From Propionibacteriaceae bacterium (lineage in GTDB: Bacteria > Actinomycetota > Actinomycetes > Propionibacteriales > Propionibacteriaceae), in contig DAIEHO010000056.1 in the NCBI GenBank assembly GCA_027353565.1, positions 1 to 6,778 on the forward strand: 6,778 bases of DNA. Reading direction: 5' to 3'. The translations under genes were made by a program, and so were the position numbers. Below the pieces are notes generated by a model. The model was not told the origin of the DNA. It made no database searches and was given only the letters and a program-made list of their open reading frames with translations. Position 1 is the first letter of the stretch. Each line of letters begins with the position of its first letter. Of the stretch, positions 1-5,040 are shown in pieces.

Positions 1-755
1 ATCTGGGCGAGCCCCAGGGCGGTGACCCAGGTGTCGAGGACCGGGTCGTCAGGCGCCTGCCGGTGGGCCAGCTGCGCTGCGAGACGGGGCCAGACGGGGT
101 CGGCCTCCGCACGCCACAGGTCGGCGCACCGCAGGCAGGACGTGTCCGCCGGTACGACCAGAGGCCCGGCGACTGCCCTACCGGGTCGGGTCCGGAGCAC
201 GATGTACGGCTCGCCGTCGCGGGCCAGCGCGTCGGTGAGGCTCCTGTCGGGCTCGCAGGTGCCAGTGCACACGACCGTGAGCGCCACCCGGCCACCGGTG
301 TCCATCGATGCCCGGTGTCGCTGTCGACCCGGCGCCCGTTGCAGGTGCCTCACCAGACGCTCGGCGCCGCTCGGCCTGGTCTCGTCGTGGCGTGCTGGGT
401 CCCTCACGTGCACGGTGTTGCCGAGGTCGAGCAGAGCGGAGGCGATCCGGCCGGCAACCCTGCCGCTGCCGAGAATGCGGATCGGCTCGCCGATGGCGGC
501 GCTGGTGAGGCGCCCGTGCTCCTCCAGCCGGGCAAGGAGCCACTCGCGCCAGGCGATGTCCGTGGGCTCGGTCAGAGGCGTGGCGTCGTGGGGATGGGTG
601 AGGGAGCGAAGCAGGGAGTCGGCCACCCGCGGTACGGGCTCGAGCACCAGCACGTCGTCGTCGATGCCGATCTGAAGGGCGGTGCGGTCACGCCAGACGA
701 GGACCATGTCCCCGCGTGCCCTGCGGGTGGGTGTCGTGAGGTGGGGGAGGGTCAT
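1..755 (-). CDS. ThiF/TOMM leader peptide-binding-like Rossmann protein, partial (C-terminus outside window)
   Basis: An open frame runs leftward from an ATG at 755 without a stop to the window edge (251 complete codons). An in-frame TGA lies two codons upstream of this ATG, so the start is at 755 or further inside; residue 16 is a second ATG, preceded by a GGGGA-like site. Visible features are an N-terminal segment (residues about 18-35, VLVWRDRTALQIGID) typical of the family, a nucleotide-binding glycine motif ILGSGRVAGR at residues 94-103 (G96, G98, G102), and a Cys pair C207-L-R-C210 inside TSCLRCADLWRAEADPVWP. This pattern matches the standalone actinobacterial proteins that databases label TOMM precursor leader peptide-binding or ThiF-like. 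Related domains bind leader peptides in azoline-peptide clusters, but no precursor peptide, cyclodehydratase or transporter is nearby, so a role in RiPP synthesis is not supported here. The real function is unknown. The gene follows the zinc-ribbon gene in the same direction after a 138-base gap. Confidence 0.8.
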   Translation of the reverse strand, partial: MTLPHLTTPTRRARGDMVLVWRDRTALQIGIDDDVLVLEPVPRVADSLLRSLTHPHDATPLTEPTDIAWREWLLARLEEHGRLTSAAIGEPIRILGSGRVAGRIASALLDLGNTVHVRDPARHDETRPSGAERLVRHLQRAPGRQRHRASMDTGGRVALTVVCTGTCEPDRSLTDALARDGEPYIVLRTRPGRAVAGPLVVPADTSCLRCADLWRAEADPVWPRLAAQLAHRQAPDDPVLDTWVTALGLAQ

Positions 756-807
756 GCCTCATGCTGACGCGTCGACCCCACCGTCGGAAGGCCGGCCGCG
801 AGAGTGC

Positions 808-836
808 CAACATCGGGAGTCGATGGACAACATCGG
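808..836. repeat. Short direct repeat CAACATCGG x2 upstream of the ThiF-like gene
   Basis: The nonamer CAACATCGG occurs at 808-816 and again at 828-836, exactly 20 bases apart, or about two helical turns. Between the copies, CATCG (811-815) and CGATG (821-825) also form a small inverted repeat. The pair lies 53-81 bases upstream of the ATG at 755. The spacing on one face of the helix would suit a regulator binding as a dimer, but no regulator is known and chance is possible. The rest of the 756-893 gap shows no convincing promoter. Confidence 0.4.
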
Positions 837-893
837 ACACGCGAAGGGGACGAGACCCAAGTAGGTCCCGCCCCCAGACGCTCTACGTCCGGA

Positions 894-1055
894 TCAGTTC
901 TTGCCCAGGATCCGGTTGAGGTTGGTGCCACAGACGGGGCACTTGCCCTTCGCCATGCGGGTGCCGTTCTCGCTGACAACGATGTTGCCGGTCGCCTCGC
1001 GCTTAGCCTTGCACTTCACGCAGTAGAACTCACCCGTATAGGTCTTGTCAGCCAC
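894..1055 (-). CDS. DUF5679-family small zinc-ribbon protein
   Basis: Encodes a 53-residue protein beginning (V/M)ADKTYTGEFYCVKCK. The GTG at 1055 is chosen because AGGAGG (1065 to 1060 on this strand) sits four bases upstream; an ATG 13 codons earlier gives a leader with no family resemblance. Two CxxC knuckles are present: C12-V-K-C15, and C39-P-V-C42 followed by Gly-Thr. Basic residues (KAKRE) follow the first pair. This is the classic four-cysteine zinc-ribbon layout and matches DUF5679 in length and motif order. The molecular role is unknown; such ribbons commonly bind zinc and act in nucleic-acid or protein contacts. It is transcribed away from the YgjP-like gene. A SigR-type promoter motif lies about 85-110 bases upstream of the start, which would make the cysteine protein part of a thiol-stress response if it is real. 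Confidence 0.85.
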   Translation of the reverse strand: MADKTYTGEFYCVKCKAKREATGNIVVSENGTRMAKGKCPVCGTNLNRILGKN

Positions 1056-1137
1056 AGTTCCTCCTTGTCCGCGACGGCGGTCTGGGGTGACCACCGTCGT
1101 GTTTCCTGGCTGCGTACTCTACGGGGGCTTGGCGGCG

Positions 1138-1164
1138 AACGCACGCGGACGCGCCACAATTCCC
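1138..1164 (-). promoter_or_regulatory. Candidate SigR/SigH-type (ECF, thiol-oxidative stress) promoter
   Basis: On the minus strand GGGAAT (1164 to 1159) is followed after exactly 18 bases by GTT (1140 to 1138). This reproduces the published Streptomyces SigR / Mycobacterium SigH consensus GGGAAY-N18-GTT. It faces the zinc-ribbon gene, with a predicted transcription start near 1131 and a leader of about 75 bases. The A/T bases of the motif stand out in otherwise very GC-rich DNA. A more ordinary -10-like TAGAGT (1121 to 1116) lies downstream and could serve a housekeeping sigma factor. This is a motif match only. Confidence 0.5.
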
Positions 1165-1170
1165 GCCGCG

Positions 1171-1197
1171 GCACCGGGGAAGGACCCTTCCGGGTGC
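1171..1197. repeat. Inverted repeat / hairpin 1 in the divergent intergenic region
   Basis: GCACC (1171-1175) pairs with GGTGC (1193-1197), and GGAAG (1178-1182) pairs with CTTCC (1187-1191). A GACC loop closes the stem and a small gg/g internal loop separates its halves. No T-run follows on either strand, so it does not look like an intrinsic terminator. It lies 5 bases before a second, larger palindrome, and both could belong to one folded leader RNA of the downstream metallopeptidase gene. Confidence 0.45.
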
Positions 1198-1202
1198 GTG
1201 AA

Positions 1203-1262
1203 ACAGGGTTCTCGATCGAACCGTTTGCCTTCCCCTGCGAACGGACGACCTGAGAACCCTGT
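1203..1262 (+). repeat. Large two-tier palindrome, candidate structured leader RNA
   Basis: ACAGGGTTCTC (1203-1213) is the perfect reverse complement of GAGAACCCTGT (1252-1262). Inside it, CCGTTTGC (1221-1228) pairs with GCGAACGG (1237-1244) around an 8-base loop. The inner stem needs a U-G pair (1226/1239), and the outer stem can be lengthened by a G-U pair (1214/1251). Both are allowed only in plus-strand RNA, since they become A-C mismatches on the minus strand, which favours an RNA leader of the gene at 1355. In addition, GGTTC (1207-1211) can pair locally with GAACC (1218-1222), an alternative incompatible with both long-range stems. I recognise no known riboswitch or terminator in it. 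It could equally be DNA recognised by a protein. Confidence 0.45.
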
Positions 1263-1269
1263 CGCGACA
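1260..1269. promoter_or_regulatory. Perfect 10-base palindrome TGTCGCGACA, possible operator
   Basis: The self-complementary decamer TGTCGCGACA overlaps the right arm of the large inverted repeat and lies 85 bases before the metallopeptidase start. It sits between a weak -35-like CTGAGA (1250-1255) and a -10-like TATCGA (1275-1280), which are 19 bases apart. The position would suit a repressor, but no cognate regulator is identified and the promoter hexamers are poor. Confidence 0.25.
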
Positions 1270-1354
1270 GACAGTATCGATGGCGTGGAGCCCTGGTCAA
1301 GGCCGGGTGTCGGTGATGGCTGTCATGCTGTGCGCACACGGAAGGAGTCTCGAG

Positions 1355-1933
1355 ATGGAGCTACCGCAGGACGTGGTGATCCGCCGCAGCGCCCGGCGGA
1401 AACGCACCCTTCAGGCCCGCAGGGACGGGGACAAGATCGTCGTCGTCGTGCCCGCGACGCTCCCGGTGCGGGACTACGAGCGGCTCGTGCCGAAGCTCGT
1501 CGAGCGGGTACGGGCGCGTGAGGCCGGCGGCAGACGGCGAAGCGATGCGGCGCTCGAGCAGGCCGCCAGACGCCTGGCCAAGGAGCATGCGTCCGATCTG
1601 GACCTGCTGCCACGTCTTGCGACAGTGGCCTGGTCGACGCGGCAGAACCGCCGATGGGGGTCGTGCACGACGACGACCGGCGAGATCCGACTCAGCAGCC
1701 GGCTCCGGTCGATGCCCGGCTGGGTGGTCGACTACGTGCTCTTCCATGAGCTGGTCCACCTTGCCGAGCCCAACCACTCCCAGCGCTTCCACGAGCTGGT
1801 GCGGCGGTACCCCGCTCACGACCGCGCCGTGGGCTTCCTGCAGGGCGTCGCGCACGCGCAGACAAGCCCTGACGGGTCGTGGCCGTCGGAGGTGGACGAG
1901 ACCGACGACCCGTCGGCACGCGGCGAGAACTAG
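1355..1933 (+). CDS. YgjP-like (DUF45) M48-type zinc metallopeptidase
   Basis: Encodes 192 residues. The ATG at 1355 is chosen because AAGGAG (1342-1347) lies seven bases upstream and the protein then begins MELPQDVVIRRSARRKRTLQ, as expected for the family; the frame extends 25 codons further upstream but that part looks non-coding. The N-terminal half is a basic beta-rich region. A family signature R100-W-G-S-C104 precedes the catalytic helix. The zinc-binding motif H131-E-L-V-H135 is followed by E138-P-N-H141-S, the usual third-ligand region of YgjP proteins. No signal peptide or membrane segment is seen, so a cytosolic enzyme is likely. Family membership (PF01863, SprT/M48-like) is well supported, but the substrate is unknown. 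It ends tail to tail with the zincin_2 gene after a two-base gap. Confidence 0.9.
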   Translation: MELPQDVVIRRSARRKRTLQARRDGDKIVVVVPATLPVRDYERLVPKLVERVRAREAGGRRRSDAALEQAARRLAKEHASDLDLLPRLATVAWSTRQNRRWGSCTTTTGEIRLSSRLRSMPGWVVDYVLFHELVHLAEPNHSQRFHELVRRYPAHDRAVGFLQGVAHAQTSPDGSWPSEVDETDDPSARGEN

Positions 1934-1940
1934 TACTAGT
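1929..1940. repeat. Palindromic convergent stop-codon junction
   Basis: ACTAGTACTAGT is a perfect 12-base palindrome (two adjacent ACTAGT hexamers). It supplies the TAG stop of the plus-strand metallopeptidase (1931-1933) and, on the other strand, the TAG stop of the zincin_2 gene (1938 to 1936). Only two bases lie between the stop codons, so any transcription terminator for either gene must lie inside the coding sequence of the other. No T-rich hairpin is visible here. Confidence 0.7.
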
Positions 1941-3300
1941 CCCCGCGCTCCTCGTCCAGCAGCTTCGCGAGCTCCGCGTCCAGGTCGTCGCCGCTGTGGT
2001 TCACATCGCCGGTCACGAAGCCGAGGGGGTCGTCCAGGTCCCGTGCCGTGGGCATCGAGTCGGGATGGTGCCAGACTGCGTCGCGTCCCTCGACGCCACG
2101 CGCGGCTCGCAGGGCGGCCCAGAGGTTGGCCGCGTCGCGCATGCGCCGCGGACGCAGCTCAAGACCTACGAGCGAGGAGAACACCTGCTCCGTGGGCCCG
2201 CCGGCGGCGCGCCGCCGACGGATGGTCTCTGCGAGAGACCCCGCGTTCGGCATGAAGCGGATCGTCGCCTGGGCGACGACGTCGTCCACCCATCCCTCCA
2301 CCAGGGCGAGGAGGGTCTCGAGGCGGCCGAGGACCTCGGCCTGCTCGGGTGTGCGCTGTGGCGAGAACAGGCTCCTGCCCATCTCGGTGCCCAGCGCTGC
2401 CAGGTCGTTCATGGACATCGGGTCACCACCCATGCCATCGAAGGAGTCCTCGAGGGCGCTCAGGTCGACGGTGATCTCACGGGCGTAGTGCTGGACGAAG
2501 GCCACCAGCTGCGGGCCCAGCCAGCCGACGTCGGCGAACAGACGCTGCCGCGCCGCCTCGCGCAGACTCAGGTAGAGCATCACGTCACGCTCCGCCAGGT
2601 CCAGACCCTCGCCGAAGGCCGCGAGGTTGGTCGGCAGCAGCGCCACCTGTGGCCGGGGGAGCAGCGGCATGGAGACTTCGGTGCCCGAGACGACCTCCGT
2701 GGCCAGCTTGCCCAGCGCCTGCCCGAACTGGACGCCGAACATGCTCGACGCCGACTGCTGCAGCATCGGCTGGAACATCTGCTGCATGCCGGCGAGCTCG
2801 GGTTCATCGCTGATGCGTTTGGACATGACCTCGCCGAGCGAGGTCGCGATGGTGGAGACGATCGGCTCGACCATCGTCTGCCAGGTCGACATCGTGCTCT
2901 CGACCCACTCCGCGCGGCTCCACGCCGCGGGCGGCGCGGCGACCGCGGGGAAGACCGTTGCGTCGTTGAGCCACAGCTCGGCGAGATGGACGGAGTCGGC
3001 GATGTCGTGACGCTGCCTGCTCGAGGGGGTCGGGTCCGGTCCCAACGCCGCGACGACCTTGCGGGCCATGTCCTTGGCGAACACCCAGTTCACGCCACCG
3101 CCGTCGGTCGTCATCGACTGCCCCGACCGAGCCATGACGTTCTGCAGCGAGGCGAGCAGAGCCTGTATGTCGATCGGCTCACCCTCCTGCGGCATCGGGA
3201 TGCCGAGCTGGGCGAAGATCTGCTCGAAGGGCAGGTTCTCACTGTCGAAGGGGCCCTCGGGCACCTCGTCGCCCTCGTCGTCGTCGGGACTGTTGACCAT
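1936..3300 (-). CDS. Zincin_2/DUF2342-family (TIGR03624-like) putative hydrolase with degenerate metal motif
   Basis: Encodes 454 residues. The ATG at 3300 is chosen because AAGGAG (3312 to 3307 on this strand) lies six bases upstream; an earlier in-frame ATG at 3324 comes before that ribosome site. The N-terminus is acidic (NSPDDDEGDE), then IFAQLGIP and a region around residues 65-80 (GVNWVFAKDMARKV). A middle block (FGVQFGQALGKLATEV) and a C-terminal block (TLLALVEGWVDDVV, LVGLELRPRRMRDAANLW, DLDDPLGF) are typical of the actinobacterial family annotated as zinc-dependent metalloprotease or F420-associated hydrolase. Where relatives carry a His-containing helix, this protein has R247-E-A-A-R251 and later D257, and I find no HExxH elsewhere. 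It may therefore lack metal-dependent activity. No membrane segment is seen. It is divergent from the PDZ/Lon-like operon and convergent with the YgjP-like gene. The family call is strong; the function is unknown. Confidence 0.88.
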   Translation of the reverse strand: MVNSPDDDEGDEVPEGPFDSENLPFEQIFAQLGIPMPQEGEPIDIQALLASLQNVMARSGQSMTTDGGGVNWVFAKDMARKVVAALGPDPTPSSRQRHDIADSVHLAELWLNDATVFPAVAAPPAAWSRAEWVESTMSTWQTMVEPIVSTIATSLGEVMSKRISDEPELAGMQQMFQPMLQQSASSMFGVQFGQALGKLATEVVSGTEVSMPLLPRPQVALLPTNLAAFGEGLDLAERDVMLYLSLREAARQRLFADVGWLGPQLVAFVQHYAREITVDLSALEDSFDGMGGDPMSMNDLAALGTEMGRSLFSPQRTPEQAEVLGRLETLLALVEGWVDDVVAQATIRFMPNAGSLAETIRRRRAAGGPTEQVFSSLVGLELRPRRMRDAANLWAALRAARGVEGRDAVWHHPDSMPTARDLDDPLGFVTGDVNHSGDDLDAELAKLLDEERGD

Positions 3301-3329
3301 GGGCGGCTCCTTCGTCGAAAGCATCTAGA

Positions 3330-3343
3330 AGCCTACCCGCGTG
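3330..3343 (-). promoter_or_regulatory. Predicted extended -10 promoter of the zincin_2 gene
   Basis: On the minus strand CACGCGGGTAGGCT ends in TAGGCT (3335 to 3330), an actinobacterial TANNNT -10 hexamer with GGG just before it. Transcription would start near 3323, leaving a leader of roughly 23 bases that holds the AAGGAG ribosome site. I see no good -35 box. The motif is mirrored on the other strand at 3380-3393, which raises confidence in both. Confidence 0.45.
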
Positions 3344-3379
3344 ACCCAGGTGCGAGCTCTCCGACGCGTGCCGGCGCGT

Positions 3380-3393
3380 CACTCGGGTAGATT
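3380..3393 (+). promoter_or_regulatory. Predicted extended -10 promoter of the PDZ/Lon-like operon
   Basis: CACTCGGGTAGATT ends in TAGATT (3388-3393), a TANNNT -10 hexamer. It shares CAC-N-CGGGTAG with the divergent element at 3343-3330. Transcription would start near 3400, giving a leader of about 66 bases before the GTG at 3466. No convincing -35 box is visible 17 bases upstream. This is the only promoter-like site seen ahead of the three-gene operon. Confidence 0.45.
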
Positions 3394-3465
3394 GCATGGC
3401 ATGTTGCGCCGTCATCACTTCGGGGAAGCCCGACGCAGCCTGCCCGCGACAGCCGAGGTGTGCCG

Positions 3466-4515
3466 GTGACCCGTCAGACCTGGACGGCGGTCGTGTCCTC
3501 TGTCGTCTTCATCGCCCTCGCGGCGGTCATCGCGTTCGCGCCGATCCCGTTCGTCGCCTGGACTCCCGGGACCACGTACAACGTGCTGGGAGCGGGGACC
3601 GACGGCGCGCCGGTGATCCAGATCAGCGGTATCCCCACGTACAAGACGACGGGCGAGATCCGCATGACGACGGTGAGCCAGACGCGGGCCGATGCGGCAC
3701 TCAGCCTGCCGGAGGCCTTGTTCGACTACGTGATGCCGAACCGCGACGTCCTGCCGCGCGACCTCATCTACGCGCCGGGCAAGTCCGCGAGCCAGGTGGC
3801 CGACGACGAGAAGACGCTGATGGACACTGCTCAGTTCGACGCGATCGTCGCGGCGCTCCGTGAGGCCGGCCAGCCCGTCCAGGAGCTCCCGATGGTCACC
3901 TCCGTACGTGTCTCCGGACCCGCGAACGACAAGCTTCAGCCGGGCGACCTCATCCTCATGGTGGACAACGTCGCAGTGACCAGCAGTGACGACGTGGTCG
4001 CCCGCATCAAGCAGAAGGGTGTCGGCCAGAAGGTCGTCATCCAGCTTCAGCGTCAGAACGCCCGGCTCTCGGTCACCATCGACACCGTGGGGTCGAGCAG
4101 CGACGGAAGGGTGGCCACCATCGGCGCCAACTTCGACACCGGCTACTCGTACGCGCCCAGCATCAAGCTCAACATCGACCCAAGCGTCGGTGGCGGGTCG
4201 GGAGGGCTCATGATGGCGCTCGCCATCTACGACAGGATCACGCCTGGTGATCTCATCGGCGGCAGCGTCGTCGCCGGCACGGGAACGATCAGCGCCACCG
4301 GCATCGTCGGTGCCATCGGCGGCATCCAGGAGAAGATCGCCGGAGCCCAGGCTGCGGGGGCCAAGGTCTTCTTCGTACCGGCCGACAACTGCCAGGACAC
4401 GATCGGGGTCACCTCCACCATGACGCTCGTCAAGGTCAGCACCCTCAAGGAAGCCATCGACGCGCTTCCGCTCGCGCTCGACCCCCACTCCTCGCAGCGT
4501 CCACCGGCATGCTGA
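3466..4515 (+). CDS. Membrane-anchored PDZ / Lon-type (S16-like) serine peptidase, YlbL family
   Basis: Encodes 349 residues. The GTG at 3466 is preferred because GAGG (3455-3458) lies seven bases upstream; a GTG two codons earlier would have only one base of spacing. Residues about 4-26 form one hydrophobic segment (AVVSSVVFIALAAVIAF), a signal anchor that places the rest outside the membrane. It is followed by the family-typical VAWTPGTTYNVLG. A PDZ domain spans about residues 143-205 (MVTSVRVSGPANDKLQPGDL, DDVVARIKQ, VVIQLQR). The C-terminal Lon-like domain contains S245 in VGGGSGGLMMAL and K290 in GGIQEKIAGA, a 45-residue Ser-Lys spacing close to that of Lon (S679/K722 in E. coli). Both catalytic residues are therefore present, but no AAA+ ATPase domain is. 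Relatives include Bacillus YlbL and mycobacterial Rv3194c. It is the first gene of an operon with PPA1309 and UPF0182. The substrate is unknown. Confidence 0.93.
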   Translation: MTRQTWTAVVSSVVFIALAAVIAFAPIPFVAWTPGTTYNVLGAGTDGAPVIQISGIPTYKTTGEIRMTTVSQTRADAALSLPEALFDYVMPNRDVLPRDLIYAPGKSASQVADDEKTLMDTAQFDAIVAALREAGQPVQELPMVTSVRVSGPANDKLQPGDLILMVDNVAVTSSDDVVARIKQKGVGQKVVIQLQRQNARLSVTIDTVGSSSDGRVATIGANFDTGYSYAPSIKLNIDPSVGGGSGGLMMALAIYDRITPGDLIGGSVVAGTGTISATGIVGAIGGIQEKIAGAQAAGAKVFFVPADNCQDTIGVTSTMTLVKVSTLKEAIDALPLALDPHSSQRPPAC

Positions 4516-5018
4516 GCGACGCACTGGCGGCGGCCGTCCTCGAGGTCGAGCGCCACGTCGGACGATCAGGCTGGGACCAGCCCTCTCGCCTGTTCGCCCT
4601 CGTACCGACTGACGAGCTGCTCGAAGCCGCCCCCGAGCTCGCGGGGCAGATCGGCTCCGAGCACCTGGAGGGAGACCTGTCGAGCATCGAGCAGGAGGAC
4701 TTCCACAACGGCCTTCCCTTGTTCGAGGCACTGGCTCACCTCGCGTGGCCACCCACGGTGGTCGGCTGCATCCTCTGCGTCGAGCGGGCCTTCCTGCCGT
4801 CGCAGTACGAGGCCGACCTGCCCGACGACCCGGACGACGCCGGCGAGGCGGTCTCGAACCACCCCCAGCGCCAGGAGCTGAGGCTCGTGACGGGCGTTCT
4901 GCGTACGGGCGAGAGGCACGCTGTCGCACGGGTCCGCAGCGATCCGTCCGAGCTGCTCGGCGGAGAGAACCTGGCCCCGGGACTCTCCACAGCGCTGCTC
5001 GCTACATTGGACGACTGA
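4509..5018 (+). CDS. PPA1309-family conserved actinobacterial protein
   Basis: Encodes 169 residues, a normal length for the family. The ATG at 4509 overlaps the stop of the preceding gene by seven bases (ATGCTGA). No clear ribosome site precedes it, so translation is probably coupled to the PDZ/Lon-like gene. Family features are an N-terminal helix (ALAAAVLEVERHVGRSGWDQ), FALVPTDELL, the conserved I60-E-Q-E-D, and A79-W-P-P-T-V-V-G-C leading to VERAFLP. A short acidic linker follows, then NHPQRQELRLVTGVLRTGE and an ARVRSDPSELLGG tail. There is no signal peptide or membrane span, so it is predicted cytosolic. It has no catalytic motif that I recognise and no established biochemical role. Its place between two membrane proteins suggests an accessory job in the same process, which is an inference from operon context only. 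Confidence 0.88.
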   Translation: MLSDALAAAVLEVERHVGRSGWDQPSRLFALVPTDELLEAAPELAGQIGSEHLEGDLSSIEQEDFHNGLPLFEALAHLAWPPTVVGCILCVERAFLPSQYEADLPDDPDDAGEAVSNHPQRQELRLVTGVLRTGERHAVARVRSDPSELLGGENLAPGLSTALLATLDD

Positions 5019-5040
5019 ACCTCACGCAAGGAGCACCGCT

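Noticed and set aside
22..767. Plus-strand open frames over the left end
   Set aside because: The minus-strand frame starting at 755 carries the Rossmann glycine motif, the CLRC pair and family-typical blocks; the plus-strand translations do not resemble proteins.
847..869. GGGAC/GTCCC stem-loop downstream of the zinc-ribbon gene as an intrinsic terminator
   Set aside because: The stem has only five base pairs with a 13-base loop, and no T-run follows on the minus strand.
1203..1262. The large palindrome as a rho-independent terminator or a tRNA-like element (GGTTC...GAACC resembles a T arm)
   Set aside because: Neither strand has a T-run after the stem, and there is no acceptor stem, anticodon arm or D arm in the right order for a tRNA.
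1280..1354. Upstream in-frame extension of the YgjP-like gene (25 extra codons)
   Set aside because: The strong AAGGAG site lies inside this extension and points to the ATG at 1355, where family similarity begins.
1879..3390. A 503-codon open frame on the plus strand across the zincin_2 gene
   Set aside because: It is the antisense shadow of the minus-strand gene: its composition is rich in His, Arg, Gly and Gln with no recognisable domain, while the opposite frame shows clear family motifs and a ribosome site. Long antisense frames are expected at this GC content.
3415..4929. A 504-codon open frame on the minus strand across the PDZ/Lon-like and PPA1309 genes
   Set aside because: It crosses the junction of two well-supported plus-strand genes and its translation is a typical GC-rich artefact.
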